From Saccharomonospora xinjiangensis XJ-54 (lineage in GTDB: Bacteria > Actinomycetota > Actinomycetes > Mycobacteriales > Pseudonocardiaceae), in contig NZ_JH636049.1 in NCBI RefSeq assembly GCF_000258175.1, forward strand, positions 1,510,982 to 1,574,981: a stretch of DNA of 64,000 nucleotides, in the 5' to 3' direction. The notes under the pieces were generated by a model. That model was given only the letters and a program-made list of their open reading frames with translations. It had not been told where the DNA came from and did no database searches. Both the position numbers and the translations under genes were made by a program. This document shows positions 53,140 through 63,459 of the stretch, piece by piece (the first letter of the stretch is position 1; each line of letters opens with the position of its first letter).

Positions 53140-53155
53140 AGCGATCAGCGTAGAG

Positions 53156-54232
53156 TCACGTGGCCAGAAAGGTTCGAAGAACCTCGGCAACCGTGCGGAT
53201 TTCCTTGGCCGCGACGTGCTCCTGCCGGGTGTGGGCCAGCGTGGGATCGCCAGGCCCGAAATTCACGGCAGGCATGCCCAGCGCGGCGAAGCGGGCGACG
53301 TCGGTCCAGCCGAGTTTGGCCGCCACCCTGCCGCCCGCGGCGCGCACCAGCTCGGCCGTCGCGGGTGAGGAAAGACCGGGTAGCGCGCCGGGAGAGGAGT
53401 CCACGACCGTGAGGTCGTAGCCTTCGAAAACCTTCCGCACATGTTCCTCGGCCTGCTCAGGCGTGACGTCGGGCGCGAAGCGATGGTTCACGGCGAGCAC
53501 GGCCTCGTCGGGCACGACGTTGCCAGCGACGCCGCCGGAGACCCGCACGGCCTGGAGCCCCTCGCGATAGGTGAGCCCGTCGATGTCCACGACCCGTGCC
53601 TCGTATCGGGCGAGCCTGCGAAGCGGCTCCGCCAGCGCGTGGATGGCGTTGGTGCCCATCCACGCCCGCGCCGTGTGCGCCCTGACGCCGTCGAGGTGGA
53701 TCTCCGCGCGCAGGGTGCCCTGGCAGCCCGCCTCCACGGCGGCGTTGGACGGCTCGCCCACCACGGCGAGGTCTCCGTGCAGCCACTCGGGCGCCTCCCG
53801 CTCGATGCGGCCGAGCCCGTTGCGTGCCGCCTCCACCTCCTCGCAGTCGTAGAAGACGAACGTGACGTCGTGCCTCGGCTGCGTCACGGTGGCCGCAAGG
53901 TGCAGGAACACGGCGTCCCCGCCCTTCATGTCCACGCTGCCGAGGCCGTGCAACAGCTCGTCGTCACCCGACCCGGTGCGGCGCGAGGGCAGGTTGTCGT
54001 TGACGGGAACGGTGTCGAGGTGCCCCGCGAACACCACCCGCCTCGCACGGCCCGTGTTCGTCCTCGCCAGCACCGCGTCGCCGTTTCGCACCACCTCGAG
54101 GTGGGGAGCCTGTCGCCGCAGTGCGTCCTCCACGGCGTCGGCGAGGGCTCTCTCCTCACCGGACACACTGGCGATGTCCACGAGTGCGGCGGTCAGATCG
54201 ACGGGGTCACAGCGCAGATCGAGCGAGGGCAT
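53156..54232 (-). CDS. dapE: Succinyl-diaminopimelate desuccinylase
   Basis: A 358-residue M20 metallopeptidase-fold enzyme: [24 protein letters not shown] and GEPSN supply zinc ligands and the catalytic glutamate. Cleaves N-succinyl-LL-diaminopimelate in lysine and cell-wall synthesis. ATG at 54232. It faces the lipoprotein and dapD genes, which read rightward from a shared control region. Confidence 0.93.
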   Translation of the reverse strand: MPSLDLRCDPVDLTAALVDIASVSGEERALADAVEDALRRQAPHLEVVRNGDAVLARTNTGRARRVVFAGHLDTVPVNDNLPSRRTGSGDDELLHGLGSVDMKGGDAVFLHLAATVTQPRHDVTFVFYDCEEVEAARNGLGRIEREAPEWLHGDLAVVGEPSNAAVEAGCQGTLRAEIHLDGVRAHTARAWMGTNAIHALAEPLRRLARYEARVVDIDGLTYREGLQAVRVSGGVAGNVVPDEAVLAVNHRFAPDVTPEQAEEHVRKVFEGYDLTVVDSSPGALPGLSSPATAELVRAAGGRVAAKLGWTDVARFAALGMPAVNFGPGDPTLAHTRQEHVAAKEIRTVAEVLRTFLAT

Positions 54233-54268
54233 GACGGCACGGTAACCCCCACTGCGTACGGTGGAGGG

Positions 54269-54703
54269 GTGCGTACCCGTGTCAGTGTCGTCCTGCTCAC
54301 CGCCACGTTGTTCGCGGTCACCGGGTGTTCCCGCGAGGCAGGCCCCACGCCGAAGAACTCACCGGACCCCGGGCCGGGCGCGCTCGCGGTGAAGATCCGC
54401 GCCTTGCAGGCGGACGACTGCTACCTCGCTCCGACGGAGGTGCGTTCGCCGTCGTGCGAGAAGTACGTCACGCAGCTGTCCAACGTGCCCGGCACGGCCC
54501 GCAAGTACGCGACCGGCCATCCCGGCCTCCGCGAGGCGGCCGACACGCTCGACGCCACCGTGCGCGCCTACCGGGGCAACAACTGCGCTGACGGCGGCGA
54601 CGCCGATGTGTGCGCGGCCACGCTCACCGACATGGCCACGGCGCTGACGGGCCTGCACACAGAGCTGTCGGCGCTGCCCGACGTGGCGACGCGACCGAGG
54701 TGA
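54269..54703 (+). CDS. Small secreted lipoprotein, unknown function
   Basis: A 144-residue lipoprotein: signal peptide with [10 protein letters not shown] as lipobox (Cys about 20), then a mature domain with four further cysteines (DDC, SPSC, NNC, DVC), which could form disulfides. GTG at 54269 is six bases after TACGGT, so leaderless transcription is possible. No family recognised. Precedes dapD by 21 bases. Confidence 0.75.
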   Translation: MRTRVSVVLLTATLFAVTGCSREAGPTPKNSPDPGPGALAVKIRALQADDCYLAPTEVRSPSCEKYVTQLSNVPGTARKYATGHPGLREAADTLDATVRAYRGNNCADGGDADVCAATLTDMATALTGLHTELSALPDVATRPR

Positions 54704-54724
54704 GCGCGGGTTACCGTAGCGGCC

Positions 54725-55732
54725 GTGAGCACCGTGAGCACAGCTACCCCGAACCCTGAAACAACCGGCGCGACCGGTGTCGGCCTCGCCACTGTCACGA
54801 GCGACGGCACCGTGCTCGACACGTGGTTCCCTCAGCCGAAACTCGTCGAGGCGGGCGAGCCGGGGGGACGTGGCAGTGGTACCGAACGGTTGCCGCGGGA
54901 GCAGGCCACCGAGATCCTCGGCGCGGCGGCCACCGCTGTACTCGGCCGTGACGACGCTCGCGGCGTCGAGGTCGTCGCCGTGCGCACCACCATCGCGTCG
55001 CTCGCGGAGGCACCCGCCGACGCGCACGACGTGTACCTGCGGCTGCACCTGCTCTCCCACCGCCTGGTTCGCCCGCACGGCCAGAACCTCGACGGCGTCT
55101 TCGGCCACCTGTCGAACGTCGTGTGGACCAATCACGGCCCGTGCCCCGTCGAGGGTTTCGAAGCGACGCGCATGCGGCTGCGCGCCAGGGGCCCGGTGAC
55201 CGTTCACAGCATCGACAAGTTCCCCCGGATGGTGGACTACGTGCTGCCCAGTGGCGTGCGTATCGGCGACGCCGATCGCGTGCGCCTCGGCGCCCACCTC
55301 GCGAGCGGCACCACCGTCATGCACGAGGGCTTCGTCAACTTCAACGCGGGCACGCTCGGCGCCTCGATGGTCGAGGGCCGCATCTCCGCGGGCGTCGTGG
55401 TCGGCGACGGCACCGACATCGGCGGCGGCGCCTCGATCATGGGCACGCTGTCCGGCGGTGGCAAGGAGGTCATCTCGCTGGGCGAGCGCTGCCTCATCGG
55501 TGCCAACGGCGGTGTTGGCATCTCCCTCGGTGACGACTCCGTCGTCGAGGCAGGCCTCTACGTCACGGCAGGAACGAAGGTGATCTTCCAGGGCCGCACG
55601 GTGAAGGCTCGCGACCTCTCCGGCATCTCGGGGGCCCTCTTCCGGCGCAACTCCGCCACCGGAGCGGTGGAGGCCGTCGAACGCACCGGCGCAGGCGTGG
55701 AACTCAACGCCGCCCTGCACGCCAACGACTGA
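54725..55732 (+). CDS. dapD: 2,3,4,5-tetrahydropyridine-2,6-dicarboxylate N-succinyltransferase
   Basis: A 335-residue acyltransferase of the actinobacterial DapD type, with hexapeptide repeats of a left-handed beta-helix ([19 protein letters not shown] region, [16 protein letters not shown]). Uses succinyl-CoA in diaminopimelate synthesis. GTG at 54725 lies seven bases after TTACCGT, again a leaderless layout. A strong terminator follows. Confidence 0.93.
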   Translation: MSTVSTATPNPETTGATGVGLATVTSDGTVLDTWFPQPKLVEAGEPGGRGSGTERLPREQATEILGAAATAVLGRDDARGVEVVAVRTTIASLAEAPADAHDVYLRLHLLSHRLVRPHGQNLDGVFGHLSNVVWTNHGPCPVEGFEATRMRLRARGPVTVHSIDKFPRMVDYVLPSGVRIGDADRVRLGAHLASGTTVMHEGFVNFNAGTLGASMVEGRISAGVVVGDGTDIGGGASIMGTLSGGGKEVISLGERCLIGANGGVGISLGDDSVVEAGLYVTAGTKVIFQGRTVKARDLSGISGALFRRNSATGAVEAVERTGAGVELNAALHAND

Positions 55733-55748
55733 CACCGGCGAATGCCGT

Positions 55749-55806
55749 GAGGGCCGTGGGTCGCCGCCGAGGCACCCGCGGCCCTCGCCCCTTCTTCGGG
55801 GTTTTT
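55749..55806 (+). terminator. Double hairpin terminator after dapD
   Basis: GAGGGCCGTGGGT (55749-55761) and ACCCGCGGCCCTC (55774-55786) pair with one mismatch. It is followed by GCCCC-TTCTTC-GGGG and a T-run (GGGGTTTTT) that fits an intrinsic terminator. Reading is rightward, just past the dapD stop. Confidence 0.85.
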
Positions 55807-55817
55807 GCTTGAACGTT

Positions 55818-55919
55818 CGCTTCTCCCTCAGTCATGTCACGCGCTGTGACGATGGCGGGGAGGACGTATCGCCCCGCTGCTGTGCGCCCGTACAGCACGA
55901 CCACTCGGGTATATAGCGA
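55818..55919 (-). pseudogene. Remnant resembling the C-terminus of a BrnT-type toxin
   Basis: In frame directly behind the RelE-like stop, about 34 codons read SLYTRVVVLYGRTAAGRY, then VTARDMTEGEA. The GRTxxGRY...TARDMT pattern is familiar from the C-termini of BrnT/DUF4258-type toxins. No start or N-terminal part is present, so this is a fragment if anything. The match rests on memory of the pattern. Confidence 0.35.
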
Positions 55920-55922
55920 GGT

Positions 55923-56222
55923 TCAGTCGGTGCGCTTCGGATGGCCGGTACCGGCATATCGAAGCCAGACGGTGCGGTTCTCCTCGTCAACGAGGTACCA
56001 AATCCGCCCGCCGCCGGTGACCTCGATCTGCCACAGGGGAAGCTCCCGACCACCGTGCCTGCCGACTGCGAGGTCGTATTTCAACCGATGGTGACGTAAC
56101 GGTGAGAGCCCGGACAGTTCTCCCGGTTCGTGCCGCAGGAGGTCCCAGACCTTCCGCAGGTTGCCCGGTGCCGCTGGCAGCAGCTCCTGCCAGCCCCGGA
56201 CGGCGTCACTGCTCGAAGACAC
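55923..56222 (-). CDS. RelE/HigB-like toxin-fold protein, no antitoxin evident
   Basis: A 99-residue protein with HHRLKYDLAVGRHGG, LPLWQIEVTGGGRIWYLVDEENRTV and GTGHPK at its end, resembling RelE/HigB-family toxins common in actinobacteria. GTG at 56222 chosen, upstream codons being rather open but without a start. No antitoxin-like gene (RHH, XRE, Phd) adjoins it within 90 bases upstream or downstream. A BrnT-like fragment follows. Function as toxin is unproved. Confidence 0.65.
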   Translation of the reverse strand: MSSSSDAVRGWQELLPAAPGNLRKVWDLLRHEPGELSGLSPLRHHRLKYDLAVGRHGGRELPLWQIEVTGGGRIWYLVDEENRTVWLRYAGTGHPKRTD

Positions 56223-56311
56223 GGCCTCGCTGACGAGCCTTCCGGCAGCACTGTGGCCGGGCAGCGGCTTCGCCACCCGGCCACGGTCGGTGCTCGTTAC
56301 GGCCTCTCGCG

Positions 56312-57403
56312 CTACTCCGCGAGGCGTTCGGCTGCGGCGTTGACCCTCTCGTCGGTCGCCGTCAACGCCACCCTGACGTGCTCGCCGCCCCTCGGCCCGT
56401 AGAAGGTGCCCGGCGCGACCAGGATGCCGCGGCGGGCCAGCCAGTCCACCGTCTCCCGTGCGGGCTCGCCCCGGGTCGCCCACAGGTACAGCCCCGCCTC
56501 GGAGTCGTCGATATGGAACCCGGCCCGCTCCAGCGCCGGCCGCAGTACGGCCCGTCGCGCCGCGTAGCGGGCACGCTGTTCGCGCAACGCCTCGTCGTCG
56601 TTCAGCGCCACCGTCATGGCCTCCTGCACCGGCCTCGGCACGATCATTCCCGCGTGCTTGCGGACAGCCAGCAGACCGCGCACCAGCGTGGGGTCGCCGG
56701 TGACGAAACCGGCGCGATACCCGGCGAGGTTGGCCGACTTCGACAGCGAGTGCACGGCCAGCAGGTTGTCGAGGCTGCCACCGTGGACGTCGGGGTGCAG
56801 GATCGACACCGGGTCGGACTCCCAGCCGAGCGCCAGATAGCACTCGTCGGACACCACCACGGTTCCCCGTTGCCTCGCCCACTCGACGACCTTGCGCAGG
56901 TGCGCGAGTCCCAGAACCTTGCCGGTGGGGTTGGACGGCGAATTCACCCACAGCAGCTTCGGCCGCGCGGGACCGAGTGCGGTGAGCCCGTCCGTCCGCG
57001 CCACGGCGGCGCCTGCGAGGAGAGCACCGACCTCGTACGTCGGATAGGCCAGCTCAGGGATGACCACGGTGTCGCCCGCTCCGACCCCGAGCAACGTGGG
57101 CAGCCAGGCGACCAGTTCCTTCGACCCGATGGTGGGAAGTACCGCATCCGGCTCGATGCCCCACACACCGTGCCTTCGCCTCAGCGCCCCAACCGCCGCC
57201 TCCCGCAACGCGGGCGTGCCGTGCGTCGCGGGATATCCGGGAACATCCGACACCGAGGCGAGCGCGGCCCTGATGCTGTCGGCCACCGGGTCCACCGGCG
57301 TCCCCACCGAGAGGTCCACGATCCCGCCGGAGTGGGCACGTGCCGTCGCGGCGGGTTCGGCAAGGGAATCCCAGGGGAAGTCGGGAAGCGCGGGCCCTCT
57401 CAT
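56312..57403 (-). CDS. dapC: N-succinyldiaminopimelate aminotransferase DapC
   Basis: A 363-residue PLP aminotransferase: SPSNPTGK and [15 protein letters not shown] (Schiff-base lysine within it). Makes N-succinyl-LL-2,6-diaminopimelate. ATG at 57403 overlaps the fdxA stop (ATGA). fdxA-dapC adjacency matches Rv1177-Rv1178 in mycobacteria. With dapD and dapE it covers three steps of lysine synthesis. Confidence 0.91.
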   Translation of the reverse strand: MRGPALPDFPWDSLAEPAATARAHSGGIVDLSVGTPVDPVADSIRAALASVSDVPGYPATHGTPALREAAVGALRRRHGVWGIEPDAVLPTIGSKELVAWLPTLLGVGAGDTVVIPELAYPTYEVGALLAGAAVARTDGLTALGPARPKLLWVNSPSNPTGKVLGLAHLRKVVEWARQRGTVVVSDECYLALGWESDPVSILHPDVHGGSLDNLLAVHSLSKSANLAGYRAGFVTGDPTLVRGLLAVRKHAGMIVPRPVQEAMTVALNDDEALREQRARYAARRAVLRPALERAGFHIDDSEAGLYLWATRGEPARETVDWLARRGILVAPGTFYGPRGGEHVRVALTATDERVNAAAERLAE

Positions 57404-57720
57404 TCGCCCTGCGGGGGCAGGTCCTTGATCCACTGCGGGTCGTGAGCCGTCTTGCCGACCTTCGCGGCACCACCCGGCGAGCCGAGCTCGTCGAAGAAGT
57501 CGGCGTTGGCCTTGGTGTAGGCGGCCCACTCGTCCGGCACGTCGTCCTCGTAGTAGATGGCCTCGACCGGGCAGACCGGCTCGCAGGCCCCGCAGTCAAC
57601 GCACTCGTCGGGGTGGATGTAGAGCATCCGCTCGCCTTCGTAGATGCAGTCCACGGGGCACTCGTCGATGCATGCCTTGTCGAGCACATCGACGCAGGGC
57701 TCGGCGATCACGTAGGTCAC
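57400..57720 (-). CDS. fdxA: 7Fe ferredoxin FdxA (FdxC type)
   Basis: A 106-residue ferredoxin with two cluster regions: [17 protein letters not shown] for the [3Fe-4S] side and [12 protein letters not shown] for [4Fe-4S]. GTG at 57720 follows CAGGAG. Electron carrier in the cytoplasm, partner unknown. Coupled to dapC by overlap. Confidence 0.94.
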   Translation of the reverse strand: MTYVIAEPCVDVLDKACIDECPVDCIYEGERMLYIHPDECVDCGACEPVCPVEAIYYEDDVPDEWAAYTKANADFFDELGSPGGAAKVGKTAHDPQWIKDLPPQGE

Positions 57721-58159
57721 TGCTTGCTCCTGCTTGTCTTTTCGGTCTGGCCTTGTCGCCGGACAATCCGGCTGTTCCGCATGCGCATCCTATGCCGACG
57801 CCACGGCGGCGACGTCGGCGTGTTACTGAGTGAACACCGGATCGCGGCGAACCCTCCCCGCTGAACGCCGTCGCTGGTAGCTCCTTCATTGTGAACGACA
57901 CCACCGGTATCGAGCACCTCTCCCGCGACGGCGGTGCTGCCGCCCCGTGGCGACCGGGCGGCGACACCGGACGATGTGAGTTGGCCCACTCGGCGGAGGT
58001 GCCGGGTCGCCGGTGCGCACCCGTCGAGGATTCCCCGTGGTCACCCCGCACGGAACTCCCCGGATTTGTGGAACACCACCACTGTCACGGCCGCGTCCCG
58101 TGCGAGGATCGGGCACCGGTAGCGCTCGAGTTTGATTCGAGGAAGAAGAGGCCAGCACA
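57721..58159. other. 439-base region between fdxA and fbiA
   Basis: Divergent control region. A 90-codon plus-strand frame (57891-58163) starting GTG carries several Cys and His residues, but its codon use is mixed and it overlaps the fbiA start, so I do not call it a gene. No riboswitch or tRNA is visible. Confidence 0.4.
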
Positions 58160-59155
58160 GTGAAGGTTGTCGTCGTCGTCGGCGGAGTGGGCGGAGCCCG
58201 GTTCCTCCTCGGGGTCAAGGCCGCGCTCGGCCTTCCCCCTGTCGGGGAGGCCGAATCCGCACACCGCATCACCGCGCTCGTCAACACCGGCGACGACGTG
58301 TGGATGCACGGACTTCGCATCTGCCCCGATCTCGACACCTGCATGTACACGCTCGGCGGCGGGGTTGACCCCGAACGCGGCTGGGGGCACGCCGACGAGA
58401 CGTGGACCGTCAAGACGGAACTGGAGGCCTACGGCGCCGATCCGACGTGGTTCGCGCTCGGCGACAAGGACATCGCCACGCACCTCGTCAGGACCCGCAT
58501 GCTGCGTGCCGGTTACCCACTGTCGGCTGTCACCGAAGCGTTGTGCGACCGCTGGAAGCCCGGCGTCCGGCTCCTTCCCGTGACCGACGACCGCGTGGAG
58601 ACCCACGTCGTCGTGGACGATCCCGACGACCCCGGCCAGCGCAAGGCGCTGCACTTCCAGGAATGGTGGGTGCGGTACAAGGCCGCGCTTCCCGCGCACA
58701 CCATCGTGCCCGTCGGAGCGGAGGAGGCCGAACCCGCTCCCGGCGTCCTCGCCGCCATCGAGGAGGCCGACGCCGTGCTGTTCGCCCCGTCCAACCCGGT
58801 GGTGTCGGTGGGCACGGTGCTGGCCGTGCCCGGCGTGCGGGACGCGCTGCGAGCCACCAAGGCAGGCGTGGTGGGTGTCTCCCCCATCATCGGCGGCAGG
58901 CCGCTGAGGGGGATGGCGGACGCCTGCCTTTCCGCGATCGGTGTCGAGACGTCGGCCGAAGGAGTCGGGAGGCACTACGGCTCCCGGCAGACGTCCGAGG
59001 AGGGGCTCCTCGACGGCTGGCTCGTCCACAAGGGGGAGTCGGTGGACGTGCCGGGAGTGGCGGTGCGCGCCGTGCCGTTGATCATGTCCGACGTGGAGGC
59101 GACGGCGGACATGGCGCGGGCGGCTCTCGATCTGGCCGGGGTGGACGGTGACTGA
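58160..59155 (+). CDS. fbiA: 2-phospho-L-lactate/PEP transferase FbiA (CofD), F420 synthesis
   Basis: A 331-residue CofD: begins [18 protein letters not shown] and contains [10 protein letters not shown]; joins the lactyl- or PEP-nucleotide to the Fo deazaflavin to make (dehydro)F420-0. GTG at 58160. FbiB overlaps by 8 bases, as in mycobacteria (Rv3261-Rv3262). Confidence 0.94.
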   Translation: MKVVVVVGGVGGARFLLGVKAALGLPPVGEAESAHRITALVNTGDDVWMHGLRICPDLDTCMYTLGGGVDPERGWGHADETWTVKTELEAYGADPTWFALGDKDIATHLVRTRMLRAGYPLSAVTEALCDRWKPGVRLLPVTDDRVETHVVVDDPDDPGQRKALHFQEWWVRYKAALPAHTIVPVGAEEAEPAPGVLAAIEEADAVLFAPSNPVVSVGTVLAVPGVRDALRATKAGVVGVSPIIGGRPLRGMADACLSAIGVETSAEGVGRHYGSRQTSEEGLLDGWLVHKGESVDVPGVAVRAVPLIMSDVEATADMARAALDLAGVDGD

Positions 59156-60503
59156 GGTGACTGAGCACGCGGCGGACCGGATCGAGATCCTCCCTGTCGA
59201 AGGGCTTCCGGAGTTCCGTCCCGGCGACGACCTGACCGGTGCCGTCGCCCGCACCGCGCCGTGGCTGCGTTCCGGCGACGTCGTGGTGGTGACGAGCAAG
59301 GTCGTGTCCAAGGTCGAAGGCAGGCTGGTGCGCGTCCCCGGCGACGCGGCCGAACGCGACGCCGAACGGCGCAAGCTCGTTGAGCGGGAAGCCGTGCGGG
59401 TGCTCGCCCGCATCGGCCGCACGGTCATCACGGAGAACTCCCTCGGCGTCGTACAGGCGGCCTCGGGCATCGACACCTCCAATGTGGACTCCGGTGAGAT
59501 CGCGTTGCTGCCGAGCGATCCGGACGCCTCCGCGCTGGCACTGCGCAACGGCCTCCGGGAACGGCTCGGCGTCGAGGTCGCCGTCGTCATCACCGACACG
59601 ATGGGCCGCGCCTGGCGCGTCGGCCAGACCGACGCCGCCATCGGCTCGTCCGGCCTTCGCGTTCTGCGGTCGTACGCGGGCGAGACTGACCGGCAGGGCA
59701 ACGAACTCGCCGTCACCGAGATCGCCGTGGCCGACGAGGTCGCCGCCGCGGCCGACCTGGTGAAGGGCAAGCTGAAGGCCGTGCCCGTCGCCGTGGTGCG
59801 GGGACTGACCGTCGGTGACGACGTGCCCGGCGCGGCCACCGCCCGCGACCTCGTGCGCCCCACCGAGGAGGACCTTTTCCGCCTCGGCACAGCCGAAGCT
59901 CTCGCCCAGGGGCGCAGGGAAGCGGTGCTCACACGCCGCTCGGTACGCGAGTTCACAGCCGAGCGCGTTGCCCCCGAGACGCTGCGGCGTGCCGTCGCCG
60001 CAGCACTCACCGCGCCCGCGCCCCACCACACCAGGCCGGTGCGGTTCGGCTGGCTGCGCACGAGGGCCGAACGGGAGAAACTGCTCGACGCCATGCGCGA
60101 GGCATGGCGCGCGGACCTCGCGAGCGACGGGTTCACCGAGGAGCAGATCGCCCGCAGACTGAGCAGGGGCGACATCCTGTACACCGCACCTGAGGTGATC
60201 GTGCCGTTCCTCGTCCCCGAAGGAGCGCACACCTACCGCGACGACCGGCGCAACGACTGTGAACGCACGATGTTCACGGTGGCCGGTGGCGCCGCCGTCC
60301 AGGCACTGCTGGTGGCACTCGCCGCCGAGGGACTCGGCTCCTGCTGGATCGGATCGACAATCTTCGCCGCCGACACGGTGCGGCGCACGCTCGGGCTCGA
60401 AGGACACTGGCAGCCTCTCGGCGCGGTCGCGATCGGACATCCGGCGACCCCGCTGTCCCCACGGCAACCCCGTGACCTCGACGAAGGACTGGTGGAATGG
60501 TGA
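59148..60503 (+). CDS. fbiB: F420 gamma-glutamyl ligase / dehydro-F420 reductase FbiB
   Basis: A 451-residue two-domain protein: N-terminal F420:gamma-glutamyl ligase (about 10-245, with [15 protein letters not shown]) and C-terminal nitroreductase-fold FMN domain (about 265-450, [19 protein letters not shown]). Adds glutamates to F420-0 and reduces the dehydro form. GTG at 59148 overlaps fbiA; NUDIX gene overlaps its end. Confidence 0.94.
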   Translation: MTEVTEHAADRIEILPVEGLPEFRPGDDLTGAVARTAPWLRSGDVVVVTSKVVSKVEGRLVRVPGDAAERDAERRKLVEREAVRVLARIGRTVITENSLGVVQAASGIDTSNVDSGEIALLPSDPDASALALRNGLRERLGVEVAVVITDTMGRAWRVGQTDAAIGSSGLRVLRSYAGETDRQGNELAVTEIAVADEVAAAADLVKGKLKAVPVAVVRGLTVGDDVPGAATARDLVRPTEEDLFRLGTAEALAQGRREAVLTRRSVREFTAERVAPETLRRAVAAALTAPAPHHTRPVRFGWLRTRAEREKLLDAMREAWRADLASDGFTEEQIARRLSRGDILYTAPEVIVPFLVPEGAHTYRDDRRNDCERTMFTVAGGAAVQALLVALAAEGLGSCWIGSTIFAADTVRRTLGLEGHWQPLGAVAIGHPATPLSPRQPRDLDEGLVEW

Positions 60504-61036
60504 ACGCGCTGCACGCCGACGCGACGGCGACCCTGGAGGCATGGAAACCCGGCGACGCGGCGCAGGAGTCACTGCGCCAGGGCTACCTTGGCTTCCTGGC
60601 CGCCCGCGAGGACGCCTGCTCGCGCTCGTGCGTGGCAGGGCATCTCACCGCGTCCACGGTGGTGCTCGACGCGAGGGGTGAGCATGTCCTGCTGACACTG
60701 CACCCCAGGGTGGGGCGCTGGCTGCAACTCGGCGGCCACTGCGAGCCGGAGGACACCTCGCTCTTCGCCGCGGCACTGCGGGAGGCCACGGAGGAATCCG
60801 GGATCGACGGCCTGACACTCGATCCCGAACCGGTGCATCTCGACGTGCATCCGGTGACGTGTTCGCTCGGCGTGCCGACACGGCACTTCGACGTGCGGTT
60901 CGTGGCGAGGGCACCCGAGGGAGCGCAACCGGTGGTCAGCGCCGAGTCCGACGACCTGCGCTGGTGGCCGGTCACCGAGCTGCCTCCGGAGACGGAGGAC
61001 CTCACGGAACTCCTCGCCCGCGCACTCGACCGGTGA
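60497..61036 (+). CDS. NUDIX hydrolase after fbiB
   Basis: A 179-residue NUDIX protein whose box begins [18 protein letters not shown] and continues ATEESG (about 75-98). ATG at 60497 or GTG at 60500, overlapping fbiB by 7 bases. Possibly cleans up nucleotide by-products of F420 synthesis; position only. Substrate unknown. Confidence 0.88.
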   Translation: MVNALHADATATLEAWKPGDAAQESLRQGYLGFLAAREDACSRSCVAGHLTASTVVLDARGEHVLLTLHPRVGRWLQLGGHCEPEDTSLFAAALREATEESGIDGLTLDPEPVHLDVHPVTCSLGVPTRHFDVRFVARAPEGAQPVVSAESDDLRWWPVTELPPETEDLTELLARALDR

Positions 61037-61043
61037 GGAAGCC

Positions 61044-61400
61044 GTGATCATTCGCCTCGAACCCGGGTCGGGGACACCGCCGTACGAGCAGGTCAAGTCG
61101 GAGATCTCACGGCAGATCCTGGACGGCGAACTTGCGGTGGGCACCAAGCTGCCCACCGTGCGGAAACTGGCGGCCGAACTCGGGATAGCCCCGGGCACCA
61201 TCGCCCGCGCCTACCGTGAGCTGGAGGAGGCGGGGCTGCTGGAGACCAGGGGAAGGGCCGGGACGTTCGTCGGCGCCTCCGGCGATACGACGAGGCAGCG
61301 TGCGCGGGACGCGGCGTCGGCCTACGCCGAGCAGGTCCGCGCGCTCGGCCTCCCCCCGGACGAAGCCCTCGCCATCGTGAAAGCGGCCCTCGAAGCCTGA
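61044..61400 (+). CDS. GntR family (YtrA-type) regulator
   Basis: A 118-residue short GntR protein: winged helix-turn-helix (PPYEQVKSEISRQI through LGIAPGTIARAY) and a small C-terminal dimer helix, lacking a large effector domain as YtrA-type members do. GTG at 61044, seven bases after the NUDIX stop. Targets unknown. Ends ten bases before the large 21-bp repeat array. Confidence 0.88.
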   Translation: MIIRLEPGSGTPPYEQVKSEISRQILDGELAVGTKLPTVRKLAAELGIAPGTIARAYRELEEAGLLETRGRAGTFVGASGDTTRQRARDAASAYAEQVRALGLPPDEALAIVKAALEA

Positions 61401-61409
61401 CGGCCGGGC

Positions 61410-61768
61410 GTGTCCGCACCTCATGAACAGGTGTTGGCACCCCATGCACCCGTGTCCGCACTTCATGCACAGGCGTTGGCACTTGATGCACAGGTGTTGG
61501 CACTTGGTGCACAGGTGTTGGCAGGTGGTGCACAGGTGTCCGCACCTGGTGCGTGTGTGTCGGCTCCTTCGCACGTCTGCCGTCGCACCCGGTGCACAGA
61601 TATCCGCAGCCCGTGCCCGTGCGCCGGCGACTCCGCGCAACCCGTACAGAAATGCAGGCGCACGTACAGCAAGTACCAACACACGTACGAGAGGTACCAA
61701 CACACGTACGAGAAGTGCGGACACGGGTACAGGAAGTGCAGGCACTCGTGCAGGAAGTGCGGACACGG
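61410..61768. repeat. Large inverted array of 21-bp repeats between convergent genes
   Basis: Left half: seven consecutive 21-bp units (61410-61556), each starting GTGTCCGCAC or GTGTTGGCAC and ending TGCACAG with small changes. Then diverged copies to about 61641. Right half: at least five 21-bp units (61650-61754 and on) with AAGTGCGGACAC or AAGTACCAACAC, the reverse-complement orientation. The array fills the space between the gntR and DUF1445 stops. Being a multiple of three, it keeps reading frames open on both strands, all spurious. Confidence 0.92.
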
Positions 61769-62587
61769 TCAGGGGACTTGGAGGGTGGCGTCCTTGAGGT
61801 CGGTGATCGCCATGTGGCCCGGCGCGTGGCTGATGGCGAAAGGGGGACGCGAGCGCATCACGGCGGCCTGGGGTGTCACGCCGCAGGCCCAGAACACCGG
61901 CACCTCCCCGTCCCTGACGTCCACGGCGTCGCCGAAATCGGGTTCAGCCAGATCGGCGATGCCCAGCGCCCCCGGATCGCCGACGTGCACGGGAGCACCG
62001 TGGACGCCGGGGTAGCGGGAGGTCACCCGCACCGCCGTCGCCACGGCCGCGGCGGGAACAGGGCGCATCGACACCACCAGCGGGCCGGCCATACCGCCTG
62101 CGGGCCTGCATTCGCGATCGGTCACATACATCGGCACGTTGCGGCCCTGCTCGATGTGCCGCACCGGCACTCCCGCCTCCACCAGCGCCGACTCGAAGGT
62201 GAAACTGCACCCGATGAGGAAGGACACGAGGTCGTCGCGCCAGAGATCCGACACGTCGGTGCGTTCCTCGACGAACTCGCCGTCGCGGTAGACGCGGTAG
62301 GCTGGCAGGTCCGTGCGCAGATCACCGGGGAAGATCGACGCCCGCACGTCGCCGGGTTCGGTGACGTCGAGCACCGGACACGGTTTCGGGTTGCGCTGAG
62401 CGAACAGGAGAACGTCGTACGCGAGCTCGCGCGGAACGCTGATGAGGTTCGCCTGCGTCCATCCTGGACAGAGCCCCGCCGTGGGGACCCGCACGCCCGA
62501 GCGGAATCGCTCCCTCGCCCGCTGCGGTGCCGGTCCTGGGTCCCCCTGCTCGTCATTCCATTTCGGAGTGTGCTGCCGTTCCGTCAT
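61769..62587 (-). CDS. DUF1445 / putative hydro-lyase (D-glutamate cyclase-like)
   Basis: A 272-residue protein matching DUF1445, whose vertebrate relative is D-glutamate cyclase; bacterial activity is unsettled. Recognisable: [42 protein letters not shown] at 62587 overlaps the pxpC stop (ATGA). Its place in a 5-oxoproline operon fits glutamate/pyroglutamate chemistry. Confidence 0.86.
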   Translation of the reverse strand: MTERQHTPKWNDEQGDPGPAPQRARERFRSGVRVPTAGLCPGWTQANLISVPRELAYDVLLFAQRNPKPCPVLDVTEPGDVRASIFPGDLRTDLPAYRVYRDGEFVEERTDVSDLWRDDLVSFLIGCSFTFESALVEAGVPVRHIEQGRNVPMYVTDRECRPAGGMAGPLVVSMRPVPAAAVATAVRVTSRYPGVHGAPVHVGDPGALGIADLAEPDFGDAVDVRDGEVPVFWACGVTPQAAVMRSRPPFAISHAPGHMAITDLKDATLQVP

Positions 62588-63459
62588 GCCGCCTCCACGA
62601 ATCGCACCCGCGTTCCCGGCCTCGCCTGCGCCGCCGCATCGACGTCGGAGGACACCACCACCGCGATGACCGGGTACCCGCCCGTGACGGGATGGTCGGC
62701 GAGGAAGAGCGTGGGCCTTCCCGTCGGTGGCACCTGGAGCGCGCCAGGCACCATGCCCTCGCTCGGCAGCTCCTCGGCACGTGCCCTGGCCAGCTCGGGG
62801 CCGTCCAGCCGCATGCCGATCCGGTTGCTGCGCGGTGTCACGTGATAGGGCTCGCCCAGCAGCGTCGGCAGCGCCTCCCGTGCGAACCAGTCGATGCGCG
62901 GCCCCGGCACGACCCGCAGGGTCAGCTCTTCGGCAGGCAGCGCTGGCACGGGCGCGAAGTCCACCGGTGGAGGCGGCAGGCTCGGCGTTCCCACGGGAAG
63001 GGTGTGCCCGGCTTCGAGCGGGGGCGGGCCGACGCCGGAGAGCACGTCGGTGGAGGCGGAGCCGAGCACCGGCTCCACGGCGAGACCGCCCCGCACGGCG
63101 ACGTAACTGCGCAGCCCGCGTTCGGGCACTCCCAGCCGCAGGCACTCGCCCGCCCGCACACGCACGACGGCGTTGACCGCGCCGCCCCTGCTTCCCACGG
63201 CGACCGGGCACGGTGCTCCGGTGACGGCCACGGTCATATCGACCAGCGCCACGGCGGCGAAGCCGCCCAGCGTCACCTCGACGGCGGCGGCACCCTCGGG
63301 GTTGCCGACGAGCCGGTTCGCCAGTCGCAGTGCCGCGCGGTCGGCCGCGCCCGAGGCGCCGACGCCGATCCCTGCGAGGCCGGGTCTGCCGAGGTCCTGC
63401 ACGGTGGCGAGCGGTCCCGTGGCGACGATCTCCAGTCCCGGGCCGCCTCGCGTGCTCAC
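62584..63459 (-). CDS. pxpC: 5-oxoprolinase subunit C (biotin-dependent carboxyltransferase family)
   Basis: A 291-residue PxpC/KipA-type protein: N-terminal [22 protein letters not shown] and central VPGPRIDWF, plus [13 protein letters not shown]. With PxpA and PxpB it hydrolyses 5-oxoproline to glutamate using ATP. GTG at 63459 overlaps the pxpB stop (GTGA). The ORF continuing upstream is a shadow of pxpB. Confidence 0.9.
   Translation of the reverse strand: MSTRGGPGLEIVATGPLATVQDLGRPGLAGIGVGASGAADRAALRLANRLVGNPEGAAAVEVTLGGFAAVALVDMTVAVTGAPCPVAVGSRGGAVNAVVRVRAGECLRLGVPERGLRSYVAVRGGLAVEPVLGSASTDVLSGVGPPPLEAGHTLPVGTPSLPPPPVDFAPVPALPAEELTLRVVPGPRIDWFAREALPTLLGEPYHVTPRSNRIGMRLDGPELARARAEELPSEGMVPGALQVPPTGRPTLFLADHPVTGGYPVIAVVVSSDVDAAAQARPGTRVRFVEAA

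Noticed and set aside
57891..58163. 90-codon plus-strand frame with Cys and His residues before fbiA
   Set aside because: No ribosome site, mixed codon use in the second half, overlaps fbiA, and no recognised family; left as intergenic.
58085..60232. 715-codon minus-strand frame opposite fbiA-fbiB
   Set aside because: Ser/Arg-rich shadow; fbiA and fbiB on the other strand are unmistakable.
61107..62015. Long frames across the 21-bp array giving seven-residue repeat proteins on both strands
   Set aside because: The 21-base period keeps frames open by arithmetic; there is no ribosome site or homology, and the frames run on into flanking genes in wrong phase.
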